Source of the DNA: Clostridia bacterium
GTDB taxonomy: Bacteria > Bacillota > Clostridia > Christensenellales > UBA1242
NCBI GenBank assembly: GCA_028694075.1
Contig: JAQUUD010000010.1
Coordinates: forward strand, 1-26,927
Length of the DNA: 26,927 bases
Direction of reading: 5' to 3'
Below are positions 7,833 to 15,608 of this stretch, piece after piece. How positions within the stretch are numbered: position 1 is the first letter of the stretch; the number at the start of each line of letters is the position of its first letter. A program made the translations under genes and the position numbers. The notes under the pieces were generated by a model. The model was given only the letters and a program-made list of their open reading frames with translations. It was not told the origin of the DNA and did not search any database.

Positions 7833-8456
7833 TTATTTTAAATTTTTTAGGAAACTTAGTTTTTGTTTTATTCTTGTAAGAGCATTATCAATGCTTTTAA
7901 AATCTTTATCAATCAAATTTGCAATATATGAATATTTATAGCCTTTTATATAATGTATCAAAATTTTAAATTCATAATCGGATAATGTTGCTTTTATTTG
8001 TTTTAATCTTTCCAAATATGTTTCTTCTTCAATCAAAATATCTTCGGGCGTAGGTTCATCAGACGGCATATATTTCACTACACTTTCTTCATTAAGCCCA
8101 TCTACATTTGAAAGAGTTAATTCAAATTGAGCGTTAAGCGATAAAGAATTATTTAACGCACTGTTTTTTAAACGATTTGCAGATTTAATTGCACTTTGGA
8201 CTTGCCTTTCAATACAAAGATAAGCAAAAGTTTTAAATGAATTTTCATTGGTGAGTTTAAATTTTTGACAAGCTTTAAACAAGCCAATCAGCCCTTCTTG
8301 AAATAAGTCTTCTGGCTCAGCGCCAATCAAGAAATATCTGCCGGAAACATTATGTATTATATTATTATATCTTGATAAAATAAAATCAATGACCTGCTCA
8401 TCGCCGTCTTGATATTTTTTTATTAATTCTTCATCTTTTAATTGTTCAAAGTTCAT
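7833..8456 (-). CDS. sigH: RNA polymerase sigma factor SigH (early sporulation)
   Basis: SigH directs RNA polymerase to early stationary-phase and sporulation promoters. The 207-residue protein has region 2 (residues ~15-100) with the SigH-like YFLIGAEPEDLFQEGLIGLFKA and FAYLCIERQVQSAIK, a linker, and region 4 (residues ~150-200) with KSIDNALTRIKQKL, which matches Bacillus SigH closely. A GGGG site lies 5 bases before the ATG. In Bacillus, sigH lies in the same neighbourhood as rlmB and mrnC; here those genes lie immediately upstream on the same strand but ~430 bases away, separated by a repeat block, so sigH probably has its own promoter. Other sigma-70 family members are unlikely given the region 2 match. 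Confidence 0.92.
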   Translation of the reverse strand: MNFEQLKDEELIKKYQDGDEQVIDFILSRYNNIIHNVSGRYFLIGAEPEDLFQEGLIGLFKACQKFKLTNENSFKTFAYLCIERQVQSAIKSANRLKNSALNNSLSLNAQFELTLSNVDGLNEESVVKYMPSDEPTPEDILIEEETYLERLKQIKATLSDYEFKILIHYIKGYKYSYIANLIDKDFKSIDNALTRIKQKLSFLKNLK

Positions 8457-8524
8457 ATTTCCCCAATTTATTATAATATTTTTTAAAAGTAGATTATAAT
8501 TTTAACTTTCACTGCTAAATTTTA

Positions 8525-8610
8525 AACTTTGTGCTGTCAATTTTTACTTCGTTAAAAATTGTAAAAAGCCACCGCTTTTTTGCTCATTTTCATTCGCTCA
8601 GCACAAAGTT
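8525..8610. repeat. Branched palindrome element C
   Basis: A perfect 12-base outer stem, AACTTTGTGCTG (8525-8536) with CAGCACAAAGTT (8599-8610), encloses a hairpin CAATTTTTA/TAAAAATTG (8538-8561) and a hairpin AAAAAGC/GCTTTTT (8563-8580). A third arm (8581-8598) is weak. The architecture matches element A although the arm sequences differ. Confidence 0.75.
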
Positions 8611-8679
8611 GAATTCGTCGTCGCTTCGATAATAAAAATGTTTGCATTTTTATTACCTCCGCTCCTAGATTATAAACTT
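8609..8679. repeat. R unit copy 1 (71-base direct repeat)
   Basis: Identical over all 71 bases to 8751-8821 and similar to 3479-3551. It starts TTGAATTCGTCGTCGC, has a perfect 11-base hairpin in the centre (TAATAAAAATG, loop TTTG, CATTTTTATTA), and ends TCCTAGATTATAAACTT. The start and end overlap the arms of the neighbouring branched elements. Confidence 0.85.
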
Positions 8680-8750
8680 CGGCAGCAAATTTTGATTAAT
8701 CAAAATTGAATTGCGTTGCAATTCGTTCGCGACCGCTCACACTTCCTCGC
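8680..8750. repeat. Spacer element D between the R units
   Basis: These 71 bases separate the two identical R units. They hold a 20-base perfect palindrome (AATTTTGATTAATCAAAATT, 8687-8706) and a GAATTGC/GCAATTC hairpin (8708-8724). The outer stem is poor. It resembles a decayed branched element. Confidence 0.55.
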
Positions 8751-8821
8751 TTGAATTCGTCGTCGCTTCGATAATAAAAATGTTTGCATTTTTATTACCT
8801 CCGCTCCTAGATTATAAACTT
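8751..8821. repeat. R unit copy 2 (71-base direct repeat)
   Basis: A perfect copy of 8609-8679, followed after its AAACTT end by a short AAGC...GCTT remnant (8822-8834) that may be a truncated further element. The block ends about 50 bases before the stop codon of rlmB. Confidence 0.85.
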
Positions 8822-8883
8822 AAGCGACTTGCTTTACAATGTTTATTTTTTTTAATTAAATTAAATTATAATGAAGAAATCTT

Positions 8884-9612
8884 TTAGCCTAATCGTTGTC
8901 TTAAAATTTCATAAACGGCAATGCCGGTTGCAACGCTTGCATTTAAGGAATTTATTTGCCCTTGCATTGGAAGCGAAATGATTTCATCACAAGTTTCTTT
9001 TACAAGCTGTCTTAATCCGTTTCCTTCACTTCCCACAACCAGAGCAATCGCTCCGCCAAGTTTAGTGTCATAAATATTTTTTCCGCCAAGCTCCAAACCG
9101 TAAACCCAAATATTTTCCTTTTTTAGGGTTTCAATTTCTCGGGCAATATTTGTTACTTTTGCAATGAGCATATCACTTACTGCACCTGAACTTGTTTTAT
9201 AAACTGTTTCATTAACATTGCAAGAGCGATCTTTGCTTATGATAATGCCATGAACACCAGCACATTCAGCACTTCTTATTATCGCACCAAAATTTTGCGG
9301 ATCGGTTATGCTATCCAAAATCAAAATAAAAGGTTGTTCATCTTTTTTATGAGCATTTTCCAAAATATCATTTGTTGTTGAATAAATAAATTTTGTAATA
9401 TCCGCGATAAATCCCTGATGATTAGAATTTGTGCATTTCTGCGTTAAAAAATTTTTGGGCTCAAAAGCAATCTTAATTTTTTTTGCTTTTGCAAGTTCCA
9501 AAATTTCTTGTTCAAATTTGTCTAAACGTTTTCCGTTTTCAACAAAAAGTTTGTTGATTGTAACATCACTATTTAATGCTTCTTTTATTGCATTCTTTCC
9601 ATATATAATCAT
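8884..9612 (-). CDS. rlmB: 23S rRNA (guanosine-2'-O-) methyltransferase RlmB
   Basis: RlmB is a SpoU/TrmH-type SPOUT methyltransferase that methylates the 2'-O of a conserved guanosine (G2251 in E. coli numbering) in 23S rRNA using S-adenosylmethionine. The 242-residue length is normal. The N-terminal substrate-binding part (1-~80) is followed by the SPOUT domain with its three motifs: DPQNFGAIIRSAECAG (about 110-125), LVVGSEGNGLR (about 190-200) and LPMQGQINSLNASVATGIAVYE (about 213-234). The start overlaps the mrnC stop in an ATGA tetranucleotide, so translation is coupled. The ribosome site GGAG lies inside mrnC. It is the third gene of hisS-mrnC-rlmB. TrmH tRNA methyltransferase is a less likely alternative. 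Confidence 0.92.
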   Translation of the reverse strand: MIIYGKNAIKEALNSDVTINKLFVENGKRLDKFEQEILELAKAKKIKIAFEPKNFLTQKCTNSNHQGFIADITKFIYSTTNDILENAHKKDEQPFILILDSITDPQNFGAIIRSAECAGVHGIIISKDRSCNVNETVYKTSSGAVSDMLIAKVTNIAREIETLKKENIWVYGLELGGKNIYDTKLGGAIALVVGSEGNGLRQLVKETCDEIISLPMQGQINSLNASVATGIAVYEILRQRLG

Positions 9613-10832
9613 TTTTTCTCCATAAATTTTAAAAGTAATTTTTGCAAGCGCTTAATTTGATTTGATAAATATAAATATCCGACAATTGCTTCAAAAGCAG
9701 TTGCTTTTTTGTAATCTTCGGGACTTGTGTTTTTGGAAGAACTGTGATTTTTTGCGTTCCTTGTTCTTTTTGCCAAATCCTGCTCTTGCTCACTCAAAGA
9801 CTCATGCAAATAATCAAGCGCCTCGCTTTGACTTTTTGCCCGGCAATAATTGGAACTTAAATTATGTTGTGTTTCAGGTGTTCCGGCACTGCTTGCCATA
9901 AAGAATGAGCGAACAAAAAGTGTGTGAACTGCATCGCCAATAAACGCAAGCATTAAAGGAAATTTCTCGTTCGTTTTCTTTATGCTGAGTTTCGGAGAAA
10001 CAACATTTAATAACTTAACATAATGATTGCCCGCCAAGTCGCCAGAAACTTCTATATTTTTATGTTCATTTTCAGTTCCTGCAATCTTTTGTTTTGCAGT
10101 TTTTTCATTTGCAATCTTAATATTTGAGATGTTTTCATTTACAATTTTTTTATTTAAATTGCTTTGGTTTGCATTGCTTTGGTTTGAAATTTTTTCACTT
10201 GCAAGTTTCTCATTTCCAATGCTTTGAATTGAAATTTTTTTATTTAAAATTATTGCATTTTGAATTTTTGTATTTTGAATTTTTGTATTTTGAATTTGAT
10301 TACTTGCGGTTTTCTCTTTTGCATAATTTTGTTTTTCGTTTTTTACATTTTCTATTTTTTGATTTGCAATTATTTGAGATATTATTTTGGGAATAATCGC
10401 TTTTTGCTTTTTAAAAGCACCTTGCGGAGCATTTTGTTTAGGCTTTGGTTGAGAAACAATCTTTTCAACTGCTGGCTGTAAAAATTTTTTATCAGGTTCT
10501 GGCTTAATGCCATTTTTAATAATCTCAGGCTGAGATTTATTTTTCTTAAATTTTGAACTAGCAAAATATTTTTTACGGTTCTTTTTTAAATCGATTTTTG
10601 GATTACTTTGAGAAACAGAAATATTAACCTGAGAAATTGGTTCTTTCGAATTTGTTTGAATTTTTTCAAAACCTTTCACTTTATTTTGTGTTTGTTCCAA
10701 TTTAGGTTTTCCAGTTATCAAATTATTAGATTGCACATCAATTTTTTTGGAATTGTGTTTTTGGAAATTATTTGAATTTATATTTCCAGCATTAATCTTT
10801 TCAGAATACTTTTCGGTTTTATTATTATTCAA
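9609..10832 (-). CDS. mrnC: Mini-ribonuclease III with ~285-residue low-complexity N-terminal extension
   Basis: Mini-III is a dimeric RNase III-like nuclease without a dsRNA-binding domain; it matures 23S rRNA in Bacillus. Residues ~290-407 match it: LAFIGDAVHTLFVR with catalytic Asp300, the CRAKSQSEAL segment, RTRNAKNHSSSKNTSPEDYKKATAFEAIVGYLYL with catalytic Glu381. The usual family length is about 130-145 residues; this protein is 407. Residues 1-285 are Lys/Asn/Gln/Ser-rich, with degenerate short repeats such as IQNTKIQNTK and KISNQSNANQSN around 175-250. The reading frame is open throughout and begins with TTG (10832-10830) behind a perfect AGGAGG, overlapping the hisS stop by 8 bases, so the extension is likely translated. 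Its role (RNA binding, localisation, disorder) is unknown. Confidence 0.88.
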   Translation of the reverse strand: MNNNKTEKYSEKINAGNINSNNFQKHNSKKIDVQSNNLITGKPKLEQTQNKVKGFEKIQTNSKEPISQVNISVSQSNPKIDLKKNRKKYFASSKFKKNKSQPEIIKNGIKPEPDKKFLQPAVEKIVSQPKPKQNAPQGAFKKQKAIIPKIISQIIANQKIENVKNEKQNYAKEKTASNQIQNTKIQNTKIQNAIILNKKISIQSIGNEKLASEKISNQSNANQSNLNKKIVNENISNIKIANEKTAKQKIAGTENEHKNIEVSGDLAGNHYVKLLNVVSPKLSIKKTNEKFPLMLAFIGDAVHTLFVRSFFMASSAGTPETQHNLSSNYCRAKSQSEALDYLHESLSEQEQDLAKRTRNAKNHSSSKNTSPEDYKKATAFEAIVGYLYLSNQIKRLQKLLLKFMEKK

Positions 10833-12114
10833 CCTTTCCTCCTAACAATTCAATCAATCCTCGGCTGTCTGTTTTTATACTTTCTCCAGTTTCCATATTT
10901 TTCAGCGAATATAAATTGCTTTGAATTTCATCTTCGCCGACAACCGTTATAAAAGGAATTCGTTTTTTATTTGCATAATTGAGTTTGCTTTTAAAAGGCT
11001 TATCAAAATATAAAACTTCGTTGCTTATTCCACTTTTAATAAGTGTTTTTGATAAGGCAAGGCACTCTTTTATTGTATTATTCAGCGGAATTATTGCAAG
11101 CGAAGATATTGTTGTTTTTGAAAATTGAAGTAATCCGTTTTTATCCAGCAAATCAAACAAGCGACTTAGACCCACACTTGAACCAACTCCACAAAAATTT
11201 TTATCCGTAAAAGTTTCGGCAAGGTTATCATATCTTCCTCCGCCACCAACTGAGATTTTTTCATCTAAATCAACTAGATTCCCTTCAAAAACAGTGCCTG
11301 TATAATATGCAAGTCCCCGAATAATTGATTGGTCAAAAACATACTGATTTTTTATATCTCTTATTTTTAGAATTTCTAAGAGTTCTTGCATTTCTTGCAC
11401 GCCTTGCCAAAACAATTTGTTTTCAATTTTATAATTCAACAATGCTTGCGGTTCATTTAAATTCAAAATTTTTTGAATTTCATTTGCTTTTGAAGTTAAC
11501 TTTTTCAATTCTTCCAAAAATTTTTCTTCTGATATTTTGCTTTTTTTATCTAATAACAACATTATTTCATCAGATTTATCAGTTAATTTATAAAACTCAA
11601 TCAACCCGTTAATAATTTTTCTGTTGTTAATTTTGATTATAACCCGCTTGTCTAAGGCTTCAAAAATTTGGCTGAATATGTCAATGCATTCGGCGTCAGC
11701 ATTGAGGCTTAAATTTTCATCACTGATAATATCCACATCAAATTGATAAAACTCCCTAAATCTTCCTTTTTGTGCTCGCTCCCCACGAAAAGATTTGCCG
11801 ACTTGATAACGCCTAAAAGGAAAAATCAGTTCATTTTGATGAATTGCAACATATTTTGCAAAAGGCACTGTCAAATCAAATCGCATACACATATCAGTAT
11901 CGCCTTTTTTGAATCTATAAATTTGCTTTTCCGTTTCACCGCCCGCCTTGGCGAGCAAAACTTCGCTATACTCCAAAATCGGAGTATCCATTGGCGAAAG
12001 CCCATTGAGTTTAAAAACTGAAATTATTTTATCTTTCATTTCATTAAATACAATTTGTTTTTCCGGGGTAAGTTCCATAAATCCTGAAAGTGTTTTTGCT
12101 TTTATTTTTTGCAT
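10825..12114 (-). CDS. hisS: Histidine--tRNA ligase
   Basis: A class II aminoacyl-tRNA synthetase that attaches His to tRNA-His in the cytoplasm. The 429 residues are the normal length. Visible are motif 1 (MDTPILEYSEVL), motif 2 (FPFRRYQVGKSFRGERAQKGRFREFYQFDVDI; residues ~98-130), the histidine-binding GLAYYTGTVFEG (~264-275), the SVGGGGRYDNL segment (~286-296), and a C-terminal anticodon-binding domain (~330-429). The ATG follows AGGAG. It is first in a hisS-mrnC-rlmB operon with overlapping genes. HisZ is unlikely because the catalytic motifs are complete and no his biosynthesis genes are near. Confidence 0.95.
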   Translation of the reverse strand: MQKIKAKTLSGFMELTPEKQIVFNEMKDKIISVFKLNGLSPMDTPILEYSEVLLAKAGGETEKQIYRFKKGDTDMCMRFDLTVPFAKYVAIHQNELIFPFRRYQVGKSFRGERAQKGRFREFYQFDVDIISDENLSLNADAECIDIFSQIFEALDKRVIIKINNRKIINGLIEFYKLTDKSDEIMLLLDKKSKISEEKFLEELKKLTSKANEIQKILNLNEPQALLNYKIENKLFWQGVQEMQELLEILKIRDIKNQYVFDQSIIRGLAYYTGTVFEGNLVDLDEKISVGGGGRYDNLAETFTDKNFCGVGSSVGLSRLFDLLDKNGLLQFSKTTISSLAIIPLNNTIKECLALSKTLIKSGISNEVLYFDKPFKSKLNYANKKRIPFITVVGEDEIQSNLYSLKNMETGESIKTDSRGLIELLGGKVE

Positions 12115-12134
12115 ATATAACTCCTATTTTAATC

Positions 12135-12163
12135 ATTTTATAAAGAAATGCTCAAAAAGTCAA
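12135..12163 (-). promoter_or_regulatory. Sigma-A promoter of hisS-mrnC-rlmB
   Basis: On the minus strand, TTGACT (12163-12158), a 17-base spacer and TAAAAT (12140-12135), with the -10 about 20 bases before the hisS start codon. The leader is too short for a T-box riboswitch. Confidence 0.7.
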
Positions 12164-12312
12164 ATTATATTGAATTAAACTTTATATCTTACGAATTTAA
12201 TAAAGGAAAATCATTTAAACACTTATTACAAAAAACAAATTTTTAATGCAAATAATTTAATAATAAAAGTTTTAATTTAATTAAATTTTTTGCATCTTGT
12301 GTTTGGGTTTAT

Positions 12313-12341
12313 TTGTTGTTTACTGGAATTTATGTTATAAT
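12313..12341 (+). promoter_or_regulatory. Sigma-A promoter of gltX
   Basis: TTGTTG (12313-12318), a 17-base spacer and TATAAT (12336-12341). This gives a leader of about 115 bases before the gltX start. The rest of the 12115-12461 interval is AT-rich, with the divergent hisS promoter at its other end. No T-box signature was seen. Confidence 0.65.
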
Positions 12342-12461
12342 GTGTCAACAACCGCAATGAAAAGAAAGGCTTAAACTTAAAGATTTAGTTCTTATTGACA
12401 TATCAAAAGTATAAAGTAAAAAAAACAATTTTTAAGAAAAAAATATTAAAAGGATATTAGA

Positions 12462-14171
12462 ATGGATAATAAAAAATTAGCAGATTTACTTTTTCCGGCT
12501 TTGCCTCACGATGCCGATTATTATTTAGAAAAATATAAAAAAAGAAATTTGCAAGTGGGAGCGCAGATTACAAGATTTGCACCTAGCCCGACAGGATTTT
12601 TGCATATAGGGCATTTTTTTCAGGCACTTGTTGACAGCCGAATTGCCAAGTCAACGGGCGGGATTTTTTATTTTAGGCTTGAAGATACAGATAAAAAAAG
12701 AGAAAAAACCGGAAGCGGAATTGTTGCCTTACAGGTTATGAAAGAGTTTGGGCTAGAGCCTAATGAAGGGCTGACCGAAGACGGCAAAGATAACGGAAAT
12801 TATGGACCATACACTCAAAGTTTAAGAACAGATATTTATAAAGCATTTGCAAAAAAATTAGTGGCGGAAGGTAAGGCTTTTCCGTGTTTTTGTGAAAAAA
12901 AAGAAGACCTATCCGAAATTGTTGAAAAAAGAGAACTGATGCTTGAAGAAACAAATTCAATCGCGGAAAAAGATGTTTGCAGAAATTTAAGTTTTGATGA
13001 GATTGCAAATAATTTAAAACAAAAAAAGCCTTTTGCTATAAGATTAAAATCATCTGACAGTGAAAACAAAACAATCCTTGTCGATGATGTGATTTATGGC
13101 AAAAGACCTGTGCCGGCAAATAACAAAGATGGCGTTTTGCTTAAAAGCGATGGGTTGCCGACATATGCCTTTGCCCACCCTATTGATGACCACTTAATGA
13201 AAACAACTTTGGTGGTTCGGGGAAGCGATTGGTATTCCAGCGTTGCATTCCATTTAGATGTATTTGAAAATTTAGGATTTGAAAAAATACCTTATGCTCA
13301 CACTGCTTTAATTTGCAAAAATGATGAGTTGACAGGAAACAAAAGAAAATTAAGCAAACGCTTTGACCCCGAAGCAGATATGCGATATTTTATTTTAGCG
13401 GGTTATCCAAATAATGCCGTTATTGAATATTTACTTAATTTGGCGAACAGCAATTTTGAAATTTGGCGGGCAAAAAATCCTGATGTTTCAAACGAAGAAT
13501 TTATGTTTAATCCAAAAAAATTAAGCACATCAAGCCCGATGCTAGACTTGGCAAAATTAGATGATATTTCAAAAACAATTATTTCGAAAATGACCACTCA
13601 GGAACTTTTTGAAAAATTAAAAGATTGGGCAATCAGAACTAACGAATTTAATGAAATTATTGACAGCAAACCGCAGTTTGAAATTTTGCGTGAAAAACTA
13701 AATACACCTTTATATAAAATCATTCTTGAAAACCCTGATTTTGTCAAGGCAGTATTGTCAATCGACAGAGAAAAGAAAAATCCTAGAAAAGACATTATAA
13801 ACTTATCGCATATATATGATTACTTTAAATATATGTTTGATTCAGGGTTTGAATTAAATTTTGGAAATAAATTTGATAAAAATTTAATAAAAAAAGTTTT
13901 AATGAAATATAAGAATTTATATAATGAAAAAGACTCAAAAGATGATTGGTTTGACAAGATAAAAAAGTTAGGCGCTGAGTTTAATTTTGCAACTGATATG
14001 AAAGAATATAAAGCCAATCCTGAAAAATTTGTTGGCAACTTGGCAGATTTAACTGGATTAATCAGAATTGCTATAACAGGTCAAGAAAATTCTCCGGACA
14101 TTTATGAAATTATGAAAATTTTAGGCAACGCGGAAGTTTATAAACGATTTAATTTTGCAATAAAGAATTAA
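12462..14171 (+). CDS. gltX: Glutamyl-tRNA synthetase (class I, GlxRS type), long form
   Basis: A class I synthetase that charges tRNA with Glu. Signature motifs are clear: TRFAPSPTGFLHIGH (HIGH at residues 48-51), FRLEDTDKKREK, LPTYAFAHPIDDHLM with the VVRGSDW segment, and RKLSKR (KLSKR at 296-300). The enzyme is 569 residues; bacterial GltX is usually about 470-500 and begins a few residues before RFAPSPTG. Here there are ~36 extra residues before the first motif and the ~270-residue C-terminal part is diverged (anticodon-binding region not clearly recognisable). AAAAGGA precedes ATG. It is divergent from hisS. A GlnRS assignment is not supported; discrimination between tRNA-Glu and tRNA-Gln cannot be read from sequence. 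Confidence 0.88.
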   Translation: MDNKKLADLLFPALPHDADYYLEKYKKRNLQVGAQITRFAPSPTGFLHIGHFFQALVDSRIAKSTGGIFYFRLEDTDKKREKTGSGIVALQVMKEFGLEPNEGLTEDGKDNGNYGPYTQSLRTDIYKAFAKKLVAEGKAFPCFCEKKEDLSEIVEKRELMLEETNSIAEKDVCRNLSFDEIANNLKQKKPFAIRLKSSDSENKTILVDDVIYGKRPVPANNKDGVLLKSDGLPTYAFAHPIDDHLMKTTLVVRGSDWYSSVAFHLDVFENLGFEKIPYAHTALICKNDELTGNKRKLSKRFDPEADMRYFILAGYPNNAVIEYLLNLANSNFEIWRAKNPDVSNEEFMFNPKKLSTSSPMLDLAKLDDISKTIISKMTTQELFEKLKDWAIRTNEFNEIIDSKPQFEILREKLNTPLYKIILENPDFVKAVLSIDREKKNPRKDIINLSHIYDYFKYMFDSGFELNFGNKFDKNLIKKVLMKYKNLYNEKDSKDDWFDKIKKLGAEFNFATDMKEYKANPEKFVGNLADLTGLIRIAITGQENSPDIYEIMKILGNAEVYKRFNFAIKN

Positions 14172-14240
14172 ATTAAAAATCGCTTTACAAAAGCACCTCA
14201 ACTTTGTTAAAATTTATTAAAGTAAAAGGCAGGTATTTTT

Positions 14241-14945
14241 ATGGAAGATAAAAGCAAAAAAAGTTTAACTGCTTTGTTTGATGAGAAAATTAAAGAAAAA
14301 GCCAATGAAAGTGCTCAACAACAAACTGGAACTGCCGAAAAACCCAATCTTGTAAAAAATGCATTCAACGCCGATTTTTTTAAAGCAAACTCTAAAAAAA
14401 ATGCAAATCAAAATATCAGAAGCGAAACCGAGTTCGATAAAACATCAGCAAATATTTCAAAAGAAAATTCTTTTAATATTAAAAATTTATTGGCGGACTC
14501 TTCAGTTACGAATAAACCAAATCAAGAAATCAGTTTAAAATATCAGCCCAGCGTAATGGAAACACCGAATTATGACTTTATTGAAGCATCGGGAATTAAT
14601 TCTTCAGACATAAAACAAAAAAATAAATCAAAAAAAAGATTTAGAGCAAAATTGTCTTTAATTACATATTCAATCATTTTTTTGATTTGTTCGTGCTGGA
14701 CAATTTCAAATGCAATAGAACTTTCAAACACGGCACGCAATATATCTGAAATCAATTATCATATAAATGAGATTCAATATTTGATAAAAATTGAACAGTT
14801 GGATAATTATAACAACGGCGAAAATCCCGAAATTGTAAATATTATTGAAATAACTCCGCCAGCGCTTGTTGAGCCAACGCAAATTCAACCGATTACAAAT
14901 TGGTTTGACCGCATTTGTGCTTGGCTTTCTGGATTATTTAAATAA
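14241..14945 (+). CDS. Single-pass membrane protein, unknown function
   Basis: A 234-residue protein with a long charged, Asn/Lys-rich N-terminal region (1-~130, probably cytoplasmic and disordered), one hydrophobic segment (~137-155, SIIFLICSCWTISNAI), and a ~75-residue C-terminal part with a short helix (ISEINYHINEIQYLIKIE) and a Pro-rich stretch ending in an amphipathic WFDRICAWLSGLFK. The topology recalls small bitopic divisome or envelope proteins, but no family match is visible. It lies 69 bases after gltX on the same strand, with AAGGCAGG before its ATG, so co-transcription with gltX is possible. Confidence 0.65.
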   Translation: MEDKSKKSLTALFDEKIKEKANESAQQQTGTAEKPNLVKNAFNADFFKANSKKNANQNIRSETEFDKTSANISKENSFNIKNLLADSSVTNKPNQEISLKYQPSVMETPNYDFIEASGINSSDIKQKNKSKKRFRAKLSLITYSIIFLICSCWTISNAIELSNTARNISEINYHINEIQYLIKIEQLDNYNNGENPEIVNIIEITPPALVEPTQIQPITNWFDRICAWLSGLFK

Positions 14946-15229
14946 GATTTATAATTATTATATTTTGTTTGCTTTTTTAATTAAGCATAGTTAAATATAA
15001 ATATTTATAATAAATTAATCTGATTTTTAATAACAATATTAATGCTTTATTTTTTTGATAGCATAATTTTATTTGACAAATAAATTTATTCTTGTTTTTT
15101 TATATACTTTTTTGATGATTTCTTGAAAGCTTTTGATGTTTATTTGATGTTTGGTTGTTTAACAAATTTGTGAATTTCTTAATAAATTTATAAGGTTATT
15201 GGATTGTTTATTCTGTCCGTTTGATTATG

Positions 15230-15336
15230 CCGTCGGCGAAATGCTTTTGCCTTTAGGCAAAAGCCGGCAGGCTTTAAAAAGCCTGCCGTGGCAGTCGCCA
15301 TTAAAAGGCGACTGCTTTTCGCCGACGGTGTTTTTT
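15230..15336 (+). repeat. GC-rich four-way-junction hairpin element
   Basis: A perfect 12-base outer stem (CCGTCGGCGAAA at 15230-15241 with TTTCGCCGACGG at 15317-15328) encloses three perfect hairpins: GCTTTTGCC/GGCAAAAGC (15243-15264), CGGCAGGCTTT/AAAGCCTGCCG (15265-15288) and GCAGTCGCC/GGCGACTGC (15291-15315). Only 0-2 bases lie between arms. TGTTTTTT follows, so it may also terminate transcription. It stands out in base composition from its AT-rich surroundings. The remainder of the 14946-15608 interval is AT-rich with no gene seen; the open frame across 15199-15438 is the shadow of these palindromes. Confidence 0.85.
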
Positions 15337-15608
15337 ATGCAGTGGTTTTTTATTATGAAGCATAAAAATCTTTTTCAAACTAGTTCTAACTTTAACAATA
15401 TAATTCATAAATATCTTGAATATAATAATCTTAACTAAGTTTCACAAAAATATCTAAATTTAAGCGAACTTAAAACTTAGCAACTTAGATATATTTTAAT
15501 TTTTTTAAAAATAATCATAATTTAATCAAATGCAATCATCAATCTTTTAATTTCTGCTGGAATAACTCATAATGTTACAGCATAACATATTACATATGCG
15601 GAGGTTTT

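Noticed and set aside
12115..12461. T-box riboswitch for hisS or gltX
   Set aside because: The hisS leader is about 20 bases and the gltX leader lacks a T-box sequence and terminator hairpin.
15199..15438. Open frame of 79 codons on the plus strand
   Set aside because: It lacks a ribosome site and its sequence is dictated by the hairpins of the four-way-junction element.
15560..15608. SigE promoter of spoIVA
   Set aside because: TCATAAT and CATAACAT are present but only 7 bases apart, far from the usual ~14; left unassigned.
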